From positions 4,588,001 to 4,652,000 of the forward strand of contig NZ_VFPP01000001.1 of NCBI RefSeq assembly GCF_006716745.1: a DNA stretch of 64,000 nucleotides, written 5' to 3'. This document shows, piece after piece, positions 44,945 through 53,274 of the stretch (position 1 is its first letter; every line of letters starts with the position of its first letter). Below the pieces are notes generated by a model that saw nothing but the letters and a program-made list of their open reading frames with translations, did not search any database and was not told the origin of the DNA. Origin of the DNA: Saccharothrix saharensis (GTDB taxonomy: Bacteria; Actinomycetota; Actinomycetes; Mycobacteriales; Pseudonocardiaceae). The translations under genes and the position numbers were made by a program.

Positions 44945-46195
44945 TCAGGCGGTGCGCTTGCGGCGCACGAACAGCAGCGCCCCGGCGCCCGCGCCCAGCA
45001 GGCCGACGCCGATCAGCAGCGGCACGAAGATCGACGCACCGGTGTTGGCCAGGTCGTCGTCACCGCCACCGGACGCGACGGCCGTGGTGGTCGTCGTCGG
45101 TGCGGTGGTCGTGGTGGTGGTGGTCGGCGCCGTGGTCGTGGTCGCCTCGGTAGTGGTGGTCACGACGGTGGACCGGACCCACTCGGCCTTCGCCTTGACC
45201 TCGACGTTCACCGGCTCGGAGGTCGCGATGACCAGCGACTGGGTCTCCTGCTTGGGGTTCGCCGAGACGAACAGGCGACCGGACCGCAGCTTGGCGCCCG
45301 CCTTGACCACGAGCTCCAGCTCGCCGGGCTCCACGCCCTCGTCGACCTTGACCCACACCTCGGCGGCCTTGGTCGTCTGGGCGGCACCCATCTCGTCGGA
45401 CTTCGCGACCACCAACGGCTTGCCGTCCTTGTCGACCAGCGTGACGCCGGCGGGCAGGGAGACGGAGAGCACGACCTCTTCGGCCGTGGTGGTGATGGTG
45501 AACGGACCGAAGGTCTTGCCGACCTCGCCCTTGAGCGAGCCCGGCTCGATGCCGAGGTTCGGCTTCACGTCCTTGATGTCCACGGCCTTGGTGATCAGGT
45601 ACTCGTAGACCTTGTAGACGAGCTCGTCGATCGTGCCGTTCTCGGTGCTCTCGTCCTCGGCGGTGGAGTCACCCTTGCGCAGGTCGACGCCGTCGCTGAA
45701 GTGCCACACGGCGGCCTGCGTGGCGGCGATCAAGGTGCTGCGGCGGAGGTCGCCGAGGCCGTACAGGGCCTCCGCGTCCTTCTCCTCCAGGGCCGGGTAG
45801 CTGTTCTGCAGCACCCAGTTGACCTTGGCGGCGTTCACCTTGAACTTGGTGTTCGGGTTCGGGTGCTGGTCCCACGGCACTTCTTCCAGCTTCTTGCCGT
45901 CGTAGAGCGGCGTGGGCAGCTCGACGCAGTACGCCCGCGCGGTCTGGCCCTGGCCGCCCTCCACGATCTTGAGCCCGATGAGCTCCGCGTTGACCGGGTT
46001 GCCGGTCTTGTGGTTGGGCAGCTCGACGGGCTTGCCGTCGCGCTCCAGGTAGATGCCCATGCCGGGCTGGTCGGCGCCCTTGTCCGGCTCGACCTTCACC
46101 TTGTCGGCGGCGGCCGCCGGGAGGGCCGACATCAGGACGAGGCCGGCACCGAGGATCGCAGCGCCGAGGCGCTTCACAGTCGACCGGGAAGCCAT
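44945..46195 (-). CDS. Thioester-domain (TQXA) surface protein with LAXTG sorting signal
   Basis: 416 residues from the ATG at 46195, which has AAGGAG upstream. The signal peptide ends LPAAAA-D (about residue 30). A thioester domain follows: C90 (RAYCVEL) and Q160 in TQAAVWHFSDG, the two partners of the Cys-Gln isopeptide-like thioester, and a Tyr/Trp-rich loop between them. The middle (about 230-340) is a beta-sandwich. A Thr-rich TTTT stalk leads to LANTG, a hydrophobic helix and a basic tail, the signal for a class E sortase. It would be a covalently linked adhesin that can react with a surface amine. The longer N-terminal frame is rejected. Confidence 0.9.
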   Translation of the reverse strand: MASRSTVKRLGAAILGAGLVLMSALPAAAADKVKVEPDKGADQPGMGIYLERDGKPVELPNHKTGNPVNAELIGLKIVEGGQGQTARAYCVELPTPLYDGKKLEEVPWDQHPNPNTKFKVNAAKVNWVLQNSYPALEEKDAEALYGLGDLRRSTLIAATQAAVWHFSDGVDLRKGDSTAEDESTENGTIDELVYKVYEYLITKAVDIKDVKPNLGIEPGSLKGEVGKTFGPFTITTTAEEVVLSVSLPAGVTLVDKDGKPLVVAKSDEMGAAQTTKAAEVWVKVDEGVEPGELELVVKAGAKLRSGRLFVSANPKQETQSLVIATSEPVNVEVKAKAEWVRSTVVTTTTEATTTTAPTTTTTTTAPTTTTTAVASGGGDDDLANTGASIFVPLLIGVGLLGAGAGALLFVRRKRTA

Positions 46196-46588
46196 TTGTC
46201 TCCTTGAGGCTCGCGAGGGAAGCCCGTTGGTGTGGTTCAAGGCGGCGGTCCGTGTCGCCCGGGGAGCTACTTGGCAGAGCGCTCCGACACCGAGGCGACA
46301 GGAATCAGCCGAACATTAGCCGATGGTGTTCATCCGGTCGAAAAAGGACGATACCGCGTGCAGCACCACCTGCCAGCAGCGCGAACACCCGTGCTCCCTC
46401 CACAATGGATGATCGAATGATATTCGACGGCCTGTCGGGAGCGGACTCCGGGCCCCTGTTTCGACGGTCCGCGAACCGGGTGCGCGATACCGCAGCGATG
46501 ACGTTCGCGCAGCTCACACGGTCCACAGTGGATTGCACGTAATCCGCGCCGACCCGGTTTCGACGCCACACCGTTGTCAAACGGTGAT
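46196..46588. other. Intergenic stretch, promoter region of the thioester protein
   Basis: I see no gene I can support. Two or three open frames run through it but have no ribosome-binding site or plausible product. It is less GC-rich than the flanking genes, and contains direct or imperfect repeats only of a trivial sort. It should hold the promoter of the thioester-protein gene and the end of the methyltransferase transcript. Confidence 0.5.
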
Positions 46589-47800
46589 CTACGCCACCAG
46601 GGCGGACGGAGTGACCGGGCGGATGTCACCGACCCGCAGCGACGTGCCCGGCAGGCACAGGTCGCGGGCCGTCGGCGGCTCCCCGGTCAGCATCCACTTC
46701 ACCAGGGCCGCGAGCTGGAACGAGATCAACGGCGGCACGGCGTCGCCCAGGTGCCGGTAGGCGTTGCCGATCACCGACACGTCGAACCGGAACCGGCGCG
46801 GGAAGCCCTGCAGCAGCGCCATCTCCCGCACCGTGCACAGCCGGTGCTGCTCGGGGTGCGCGTACCGCCCGTTGCCGACGTGGCCGCACTCCCGCTTGAT
46901 CGTGCGCGCCGGCTCGTCCCACCACATGCGCCCGTACACGTCCGGGTGGGAGCCCCACTTGCCCTCTTCGATGATCTTGCGCTGGGCCGGGTTCAGCAGC
47001 AGCTCCGCGGCCGAGCCCACCAGGTCGCCCCACGACCCGCCGTCGGCCGGGATGGCGCGCATCCGGTCCAGCGAGCGGTCGCGGCGGAACGACGGCGAGA
47101 CGTGCATCGCGTCCTCCGGGTGCGCCTCACCCGCCGCCACCGGCGGCAGCTTGCCGATCGCCCGCCGCACGGTCACCGCGCCGGGCCGGACCTCCCAGCC
47201 CTGCCACAGGTCCTCCAGCGTCCGCAGCGGCACGCCCGCGTCCACCGCCACCACCATCGCGCGCTCGCGCAGCTGCGGCAGCCCGAAGCGCGACAGCATG
47301 TGCGTGCTCGCGTCCACTTCGTACCCGATCTCCAGCAGCTGCTCGGCCAACCCGTCCAGGTGGTGCCGCTGCTTGCCCTTCACCAGCTCGCGCGCGTTCT
47401 CCAGCACCAGCACGCGCGGCCGGAACTCGGCCACGTACGCGGCGACCCGGCCGACCAACGAGTTGCGCGGGTCGTCGCGCAGGTGGTTGGCGGGCGCGAT
47501 CCGGGTGAAGCCCGAGCACGGCGGGCACGCCACCAGCACGTCCAGCTCGCCGCGCCGCAGGTTCCACACCTGCCGCAGCACGGCCGGGTCCAGCCGGCCC
47601 AGGTCGACCTGCAGCGGGTCGACGCCGATGTTGTCCCGGTAGATCCCGTTGCAGCGCAACGACCCCAACCGGGACGACGGCTTGCCGATCTGCGCGTCGG
47701 CCGCGCCCACGATGGTGAAGTCGCGGTGCGCTTGGAAGCCGAGGCTCATGCCACCGGCGCCCGAGAACAGGTCGACGACTTTGAAGGTGGGTCCGCGCAC
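46589..47800 (-). CDS. DNA (cytosine-5) methyltransferase, orphan
   Basis: 403 residues from the GTG at 47800; no clear Shine-Dalgarno is seen and a GTG about 24 nt upstream is possible. The ten-motif m5C order is present: motif I VVDLFSGAGGMSLG, motif IV with C95 in ACPPCSGF, motif VI LVLENARELV, motif VIII LPQLRERAMVVAV, and motif X IGNAYRHLGDAVPPL. The variable region between VIII and IX is about 90 residues, enough for one recognition domain. It methylates a cytosine in a specific duplex DNA site; the site is unknown. No restriction endonuclease is evident next to it. It is divergent from the HEAT-like gene. Confidence 0.93.
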   Translation of the reverse strand: MRGPTFKVVDLFSGAGGMSLGFQAHRDFTIVGAADAQIGKPSSRLGSLRCNGIYRDNIGVDPLQVDLGRLDPAVLRQVWNLRRGELDVLVACPPCSGFTRIAPANHLRDDPRNSLVGRVAAYVAEFRPRVLVLENARELVKGKQRHHLDGLAEQLLEIGYEVDASTHMLSRFGLPQLRERAMVVAVDAGVPLRTLEDLWQGWEVRPGAVTVRRAIGKLPPVAAGEAHPEDAMHVSPSFRRDRSLDRMRAIPADGGSWGDLVGSAAELLLNPAQRKIIEEGKWGSHPDVYGRMWWDEPARTIKRECGHVGNGRYAHPEQHRLCTVREMALLQGFPRRFRFDVSVIGNAYRHLGDAVPPLISFQLAALVKWMLTGEPPTARDLCLPGTSLRVGDIRPVTPSALVA

Positions 47801-47876
47801 CGCGTGATCGTACGGTGAACGCACAGGCGAGTGATCCCGCCGGTACCGATCGCCGCGATCGCGTACGTTGCCCGCC

Positions 47877-48695
47877 ATGGAGCTCCCACCTGCGTGGCAA
47901 CGGCCGGACCCGTTGCGTGGACTGGAGGACATGCCCTGGTCGGTGCTCGCCCACGGGGCAGGCGTGGACGACCTGATGCGCCGCGTCGTGCACGGCGAGC
48001 GCGTGACGCGGGAGGTCGCCTGCCAAGCCCTCGCCGACCGGTTGCTGGTCGACGACACGGTGTCCGAGGCGAGCGTCTGGGCCGTGCCGTTCCTGGTGGA
48101 GATGGGCGCGAGCTACCGGGTCCCCGCGGACAGCCGCGATCGGGTGATCTTCCTGCTGGCCGCGCTGGCGCTGGCGAGCTGGGGCTTCACCGACGACGGC
48201 AAGCGCACCCGGCGCCGGTGGAACGCGCTGGGCCGCGAGCTGCCGCGCCGGCCACCGGACTGGATCACGCAGACGCGGTACGAGGTGGCCAAGGGGGCGC
48301 CGAAGGTCTTCGAGGCGCTCGCGGGCGCGGAGGTGGCGTGCTCGATGGCGCTGGCCATCGCGGTGCCCGAGGTCGTGCCGCGGCACGTGGTGGCGGTGGC
48401 CGAGGACCTGTCCTCCGCCGACCGGTCGCCGCGGCTGCTCGCGCTGGCCGCGCGGGTCGCGCTGCACCTGGTGTGCGACAGCCCGGTCACCCCGGCGCTG
48501 CTGCGCGCCACGGCGCAGTGCAACCCGGACCTGATGCGCGCCTACCGGGACAAGGCCTACCCGCCCCACCAGCCGCCCGCTGTCACGTTGCAGCTGATGG
48601 GGTACCGGTACGCCTTCCTCGCCGCATATGAAGGACCCTCGTACGGGGACTGCGATCCCTCCAGCGGCGAGGAAGGCGTGACGATCACGCCGTGA
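47877..48695 (+). CDS. HEAT-repeat-like protein of the actinobacterial 'W-x-x-L-x-H-x-x-G' type
   Basis: 272 residues from the ATG at 47877; a TTG 9 nt earlier is possible and neither has a ribosome-binding site. The N-terminus (LRGLEDMPWSVLAHGAGVDDLMRRVVHG) and AVPFLVEMGA segment resemble a family of alpha-helical, HEAT-like proteins often found near immunity, toxin and restriction genes. The rest is a run of Ala/Leu-rich helices. It could be a scaffold or a partner of the divergent methyltransferase. It overlaps the ATP-grasp gene by 11 nt, tail to tail. Confidence 0.62.
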   Translation: MELPPAWQRPDPLRGLEDMPWSVLAHGAGVDDLMRRVVHGERVTREVACQALADRLLVDDTVSEASVWAVPFLVEMGASYRVPADSRDRVIFLLAALALASWGFTDDGKRTRRRWNALGRELPRRPPDWITQTRYEVAKGAPKVFEALAGAEVACSMALAIAVPEVVPRHVVAVAEDLSSADRSPRLLALAARVALHLVCDSPVTPALLRATAQCNPDLMRAYRDKAYPPHQPPAVTLQLMGYRYAFLAAYEGPSYGDCDPSSGEEGVTITP

Positions 48696-50118
48696 CGGCG
48701 GTCGGCTCCACGACCGCGACCGTGGCGGCCTCGACGTCGGTGACCGGCACCGCCGGCTCCAGCGGGCCGAGCGCGGTGCCCCACTCCTGGTCGGCCAGGG
48801 CGAACGCGGCCACGGTCAGCGCCACGACCGGGCGGGCGGGCGGTAGCTGGTCCGCGTAGAAGTCCAGCTCCAGCCGCGCGCCCAGCGGCGACGGGCGCAG
48901 CCGCAGCACGCCGTGCGGCGTCTCGTCGGGGTGCGCGAACCGGCACGACCACTCGGTGAACACGATCGAGCGTTCCACCACCTCGGTCGGGTGAACCGCG
49001 CGCACGTTCGCGCCGACCGAGCCGTGCCGGTAGTCGTCCGCGGCCGAGACCAGCAGCTCCTCGAACTGGATGGACGACACGCCGAGGTCGTGGCCCGCGA
49101 CCAGGGCGACCTGCACCAGCGCCAGCGGGAGCTGCGGCAGGGCGTCCTCGAAGCACACCATCGCCCCGCCGTAGCGGGTGTTGATCTCGGTGGGCAGGAA
49201 GCCGTCGGCGGTGGCGATGCCGTCGAGGGTGAACGTGCCGCGGTAGTCCACGGTCTCGCGCAGCCGCTCGCCGACCCGGCGGGCCAGGTTGCGCATCTCC
49301 TCGCGGATCCACGCGGGCGGGTCGTAGTAGGACGCGCAGCCCGCGTACAGGAACCGGGCCTGGCCCGCGCGGCGCGGCACGACCATCTCGATCGGCCGCA
49401 GCACGGCGGTGCCGTCCGGGAACACGATCCCGTGCACGCTCACCGGGATGCCCTCCAGGAACGGCATCACCCGGACGAAGTCGCACTTGGCCGCGAGCAC
49501 GTCGAACGCGTCCTGCGCCTCCTGCCGGTCGCGGACGCGGCGGACGAAGTTCGCGCCGCCGTTGATCGCCGGGCCGTCACCGGACCAGACGACACCCGCG
49601 CCGCGGTCCAGCTGCTGGGTCGCGGCCCACAGGCCGTCGAAGTCCAGGCCGAGCACGACGGCGGGCGCGCGGGGCGCGGACAGCTCGTCCCACAGGCCGT
49701 CGATCGTGGTCTTGTTCTCCAGCTCCACCCACTCGGGGCGGCGCGCGTTGAGCACCGGGCGGCCCGCGAACTCGGGCGTGTGCACGTACGGGGTGCTGAT
49801 CACCAGCGCCTCGCCGCGCGGGTCGAACTCCTCCAGCACCGCGCGGACCCGGCGGTTGGGCGAGGTGAGCAGCTTGGTGAGCCGGTTCTGCTCGACCGCG
49901 ACGAAACCGCCCGCGATGCCGAGCGGCACCCAGCGGGCCACGTCCGAGTCGTGCAGCGGCGCGTGGTCGTCCGTCGACAGCACGAGCGTATGGCGGGCAC
50001 CGAGTTGGTGCAGCTCGCCGGCGCGACTACTCAGCCGAGTGCCGCCCGCGAGCACGACCAACCGGTCGCCGAACAGGGTGCCGAGGCGCGCTTGAAGCGC
50101 GGAAAGGACGTCATCCAT
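48685..50118 (-). CDS. ATP-grasp ligase-like protein
   Basis: 477 residues. The N-terminal part looks like a pre-ATP-grasp Rossmann-like region with LVVLAGGTRLSSR. The ATP-grasp region includes VVWSGDGPAING, VRVMPFLEGIPVSVHGIVF, and the metal-binding E-x-N-x-R motif in FLPTEINTRYGGA (about 325). The C-terminal 130 residues are less conserved. Such enzymes join an amine or thiol to an activated carboxylate; some actinomycete members make peptides. The substrate is unknown. The 77-residue gene upstream may encode its partner or substrate. Confidence 0.78.
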   Translation of the reverse strand: MDDVLSALQARLGTLFGDRLVVLAGGTRLSSRAGELHQLGARHTLVLSTDDHAPLHDSDVARWVPLGIAGGFVAVEQNRLTKLLTSPNRRVRAVLEEFDPRGEALVISTPYVHTPEFAGRPVLNARRPEWVELENKTTIDGLWDELSAPRAPAVVLGLDFDGLWAATQQLDRGAGVVWSGDGPAINGGANFVRRVRDRQEAQDAFDVLAAKCDFVRVMPFLEGIPVSVHGIVFPDGTAVLRPIEMVVPRRAGQARFLYAGCASYYDPPAWIREEMRNLARRVGERLRETVDYRGTFTLDGIATADGFLPTEINTRYGGAMVCFEDALPQLPLALVQVALVAGHDLGVSSIQFEELLVSAADDYRHGSVGANVRAVHPTEVVERSIVFTEWSCRFAHPDETPHGVLRLRPSPLGARLELDFYADQLPPARPVVALTVAAFALADQEWGTALGPLEPAVPVTDVEAATVAVVEPTAVTA

Positions 50119-50268
50119 CGCCGAGAACTCGCTTTATGAGAAGCAGACGAGACAGCCGGCGAGCGCCGGGTGTCACGCACTGTAGAGGCAGGCGATGGGA
50201 TCGGCCCAGCACGGTCCGGCAACGACCGCATGAAACTTGCCGATGGGCTCAGCGGCGCGTGCGCGAGA

Positions 50269-50502
50269 TCATCGAGCGGCGTCGCGAAGGACCTGGTCAA
50301 CCCGGTTCAGGAAGGCACGCGGTCCCCGGGCCTTGGGGAACGGGAGCAGCAGGCCCAGCAGCGTGTCGTCCACCGACGGCGGCGCGGCGGCCACGATCTC
50401 GGCGGCGGTCTCCAGGAACCGCTGCCGCTTGGCCTCCTGCACGGCGTACTCGGCGAGAACGCCCTCGATGCTCGTGTGCATGGCTGGATGCGGGTAACTC
50501 AC
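50269..50502 (-). CDS. Small hypothetical protein upstream of the ATP-grasp gene
   Basis: 77 residues in the frame from the GTG at 50502; the ATG at 50481 is an alternative. No good ribosome-binding site is seen for either. It is helical (MHTSIEGVLAEYAVQEAKRQ ... LETAAEIVAAAPPSVDDTLL) and ends in an Arg-rich segment. It precedes the ATP-grasp gene by about 150 nt in the same direction, so the two could act together. It does not look like a ribosomally made peptide precursor: there is no Cys- or Ser-rich core. Confidence 0.55.
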   Translation of the reverse strand: MSYPHPAMHTSIEGVLAEYAVQEAKRQRFLETAAEIVAAAPPSVDDTLLGLLLPFPKARGPRAFLNRVDQVLRDAAR

Positions 50503-50598
50503 TTGGGTTGTATCGGCCCCACCGGTCCCGACCTTTAGGGTGAATTTGCACCGAGTTCAGGGACGTGATCGACCGGCCGGACGTGCTGGGATGTCGCC

Positions 50599-51435
50599 AT
50601 GCGCGTTCTGGTCACCGGGTCAACCGGGTACGTCGGACGAGTGGTCTTGGCCGAGTTGGCCGCCGCGGGCCACGTGCCTGTCCCCTTTTCGGGTGATGTC
50701 CGGGCCGGCTCGATCGCCGGGCCGGTGGACGCGGTCGTGCACCTCGCCGGGCTCACCCGGGTGCGGGAGTCGTTCGACGACCCCGTGCGGTACTACGACG
50801 TGAACGTCGGCGGCACGGTGAACCTGCTGCGGTCGCCGCCGTCGCGGTTCGTGCTGGCGTCCACGGCGGGCGTGTACGGGTCGCCGGGGGTCGCCGCGAT
50901 CGGCGAGGACTGCCCGCGCGCACCGGCCAACCCTTATGCGGCTTCGAAAGCCGCCGCCGAGGACGTGCTGGCGTGGGCCGCCGCGGCGGGCCGGGTGCGC
51001 GGGGTGGCGCTGCGGTTGTTCAACGTCGCGGGCGGCGGCGACTCCGATGACACGCGCGTGATCACCAGGGCGTGCGGGGCGGCGTCCGGCCGGCTGCCGT
51101 CGATGGAGGTGTTCGGCGACGGGTCGGCGGTGCGGGACTTCGTGCACGTGCGGGACGTGGCGCGGGCGTTCGTGACGGCGGTGGAGCGCGCGGAGGAGGG
51201 TTACGCGGCGGTCAACGTGGGCGCGACGCCCGCGAGCGTGGCCGACGTGCTGGCCGCCGCGGGCCGGGTGAGCGGCCGGGAGGTCCCGGTCGTGCGGCGG
51301 CCCGCGCACCCCGGCGAGGCGCGCGAGCTGCGGGCGGACACGACCCGGTTGCGCGCGTGGGGCTGGCGGCCGACCTGCTCGGACCTGGACGTCCTGGTCG
51401 GCGACCAGTGGGCGGCCGAGGCCGCTCAGACCTGA
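50599..51435 (+). CDS. NAD-dependent epimerase/dehydratase (extended SDR)
   Basis: 278 residues. It opens with the extended-SDR glycine motif [13 protein letters not shown], has a DAVVHLAG strand, a STAGVYG catalytic Ser/Thr region, YAASKAAAE with the catalytic Tyr and Lys, and a [14 protein letters not shown] substrate-site segment. It resembles UDP-glucose 4-epimerase-type proteins but is shorter than GalE, so the sugar nucleotide cannot be named. The 3' end overlaps RNase Z by 10 nt. Confidence 0.9.
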   Translation: MRVLVTGSTGYVGRVVLAELAAAGHVPVPFSGDVRAGSIAGPVDAVVHLAGLTRVRESFDDPVRYYDVNVGGTVNLLRSPPSRFVLASTAGVYGSPGVAAIGEDCPRAPANPYAASKAAAEDVLAWAAAAGRVRGVALRLFNVAGGGDSDDTRVITRACGAASGRLPSMEVFGDGSAVRDFVHVRDVARAFVTAVERAEEGYAAVNVGATPASVADVLAAAGRVSGREVPVVRRPAHPGEARELRADTTRLRAWGWRPTCSDLDVLVGDQWAAEAAQT

Positions 51436-52322
51436 GCGTCGCGCCGCTTGGGCAGCGGCACGCGGTCGAGGTCGGCGGCCACCACGACCTCGCCGTCGAA
51501 CACCTCGGCGGCCTCGTCGTGGAACAGCCGGGGGTCGGTGTAGCGCTGCGAGAAGTGGGTGAGGACGAGCTTGCGCACACCGCACCGGGCCGCGACCGTC
51601 GCCGCCTGGCGCGCGGTGAGGTGGCCGTACTCCACCGCCAGCGCCTCGTCCCCGTGCAGGAAGGTGGACTCGATGACCAGCATGTCCGCGCCGTCGGCGA
51701 GCTCGAAGACGCCGTCGCACAGCCGGGTGTCCATGACGAAGGCGAACCGCTGACCCCGGCGCGGCACGCTCACCTCGTCCAGCAGCGGCGGCCGGAGGTC
51801 GCGGATCGCGGCGCCGCGGATGCCGCGCGCGGCCAGCCGTTCGGGGATCATCGTGCGGCCGTCCGGTTCGACCAGGCGGTAGCCGTAGGCGGGCAGGCTG
51901 TGGTCGAGCCGGCGCGCCTCCACCCGGCCGAACGGCCCCTCGGCGAGCACACCCGGCCCGGTGACGGGGTGCGCGCGCACGTCCGCGACGTCGTGGAACG
52001 AGCTGGCGTGCCGCAGCCGGTCGAAGTACTCCGCGCCCTCGGCCGGGAAGTGCGCGTGCACGGCGTGCGGCACGCGGTCGAGGGACATGCGCTGCACGAC
52101 ACCCGGCACGCCGAGGCAGTGGTCGCCGTGGAAGTGCGTGATGAACAGCCGGGTGACGTCGGTGGCCGCCACGCCCGCGCGCACCATCTGCCGCTGCGTG
52201 CCGTCGCCGGGGTCGAACAGGAAGCCCTCCGCGTCCCAGCGCAGCAGGTAGCCGTTGTGGTTGCGGGTCCGGGTGGGCACCTGGCTCGAGGTGCCGAGCA
52301 CGACCAGCTCTCGTGGTGACAC
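51426..52322 (-). CDS. rnz: Ribonuclease Z
   Basis: 298 residues from the GTG at 52322 ([20 protein letters not shown]). It cuts the 3' trailer from tRNA precursors. The metallo-beta-lactamase motif is H63-F-H65-G-D67-H68 ([11 protein letters not shown]), GDGTQRQM and [13 protein letters not shown] supply further ligands, [20 protein letters not shown] and the late HFSQRY complete the RNase Z signature. The start lies 17 nt from the divergent serine-hydrolase gene and no Shine-Dalgarno is visible. Confidence 0.95.
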   Translation of the reverse strand: MSPRELVVLGTSSQVPTRTRNHNGYLLRWDAEGFLFDPGDGTQRQMVRAGVAATDVTRLFITHFHGDHCLGVPGVVQRMSLDRVPHAVHAHFPAEGAEYFDRLRHASSFHDVADVRAHPVTGPGVLAEGPFGRVEARRLDHSLPAYGYRLVEPDGRTMIPERLAARGIRGAAIRDLRPPLLDEVSVPRRGQRFAFVMDTRLCDGVFELADGADMLVIESTFLHGDEALAVEYGHLTARQAATVAARCGVRKLVLTHFSQRYTDPRLFHDEAAEVFDGEVVVAADLDRVPLPKRRDAQV

Positions 52323-52339
52323 GTGGCAGAGTCTGCGGC

Positions 52340-53161
52340 ATGGAGAGCTTGCAGGCGGTGTCGTCGTGGCCGGTGGACACCGCGGCGACGGCCGTGGTGG
52401 ACGCGCGGGGCGAGGTGCTGGGCACGCACGGGCCGGTCGACCACCGGTTCCCGTTGGCGTCGGTGACCAAGCTGCTGACGTCGTACGCGGTGCTGGTGGC
52501 GGTGGAGGAGGGCGCGGTCGAGTGGGACCAGCCGGCCGGGCCCGAGGGGTCGACGGTGCGGCACCTGATCGCGCACACGTCCGGGTTGGCGTTCGACTCG
52601 GCCGACGTCCAGGCCGCGCCGGGGTCCAAGCGGATCTACTCCAACACCGGCTTCCAGGTGCTCGCGGACTTCGTGGCGGCGGCGACGGAGATCCCGTTCG
52701 CGCGGTACCTGGCGGAGGCGGTGTTCGAGCCGCTGGGCATGGCGTCGTCGGAGCTGACCGGTTCGGCGGGCGCGGGCGGGGTGTCCACGGTGTCGGACCT
52801 GGTGCGGTTCGCGGCGGAGGTGCAGGCGCCGAAGCTGGTGTCGGCGGAGCTGGTGGCCGAGGCGACGACGGTCGCGTTCCCGGGGCTGCGCGGCGTGCTG
52901 CCGGGGTTCGGGCTGCAGAAGGAGAACGACTGGGGCCTCGGGTTCGAGGTCCGGGCGGCGAAGTCGCCGCACTGGACGGGGTCGGCCAGCTCACCGCGCA
53001 CGGCCGGGCACTTCGGGCAGAGCGGCACGTTCCTGTGGGTCGACCCGGACGCCGGCGTGGCGTGCGTGACGCTGACCGACCGCGCGTTCGGCGAGTGGGC
53101 CGTGTCGGCGTGGCCCGCGTTCACCGACGGCGTGCTGGCGGAACTCGGCCACGCGCGGTGA
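52340..53161 (+). CDS. Serine hydrolase, beta-lactamase/PBP class C fold
   Basis: 273 residues from the ATG at 52340. The Ser-x-x-Lys motif is S41-V-T-K44 (PLASVTKLL), the Tyr-x-Asn motif is Y100-S-N102 (RIYSNTG), and an HFGQSGTF segment near the C-terminus takes the place of the KTG loop. There is no signal peptide, so it is probably cytoplasmic, like many actinobacterial esterase-like members. Substrate unknown; it need not act on beta-lactams. Confidence 0.88.
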   Translation: MESLQAVSSWPVDTAATAVVDARGEVLGTHGPVDHRFPLASVTKLLTSYAVLVAVEEGAVEWDQPAGPEGSTVRHLIAHTSGLAFDSADVQAAPGSKRIYSNTGFQVLADFVAAATEIPFARYLAEAVFEPLGMASSELTGSAGAGGVSTVSDLVRFAAEVQAPKLVSAELVAEATTVAFPGLRGVLPGFGLQKENDWGLGFEVRAAKSPHWTGSASSPRTAGHFGQSGTFLWVDPDAGVACVTLTDRAFGEWAVSAWPAFTDGVLAELGHAR

Positions 53162-53274
53162 GCCTACGCAAGTAGCCGACTGATTCGCGCAATTTCTCGA
53201 CAACCTCTTGTGATGCAGCGCACAACCCGCCTAGGGTCACGTCGCCCTGCCATCGCGAGAGAAACGAGATCCCG

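Noticed and set aside
46305..46580. 91-codon minus-strand frame in the spacer before the methyltransferase
   Set aside because: It has no ribosome-binding site and a random-looking product.
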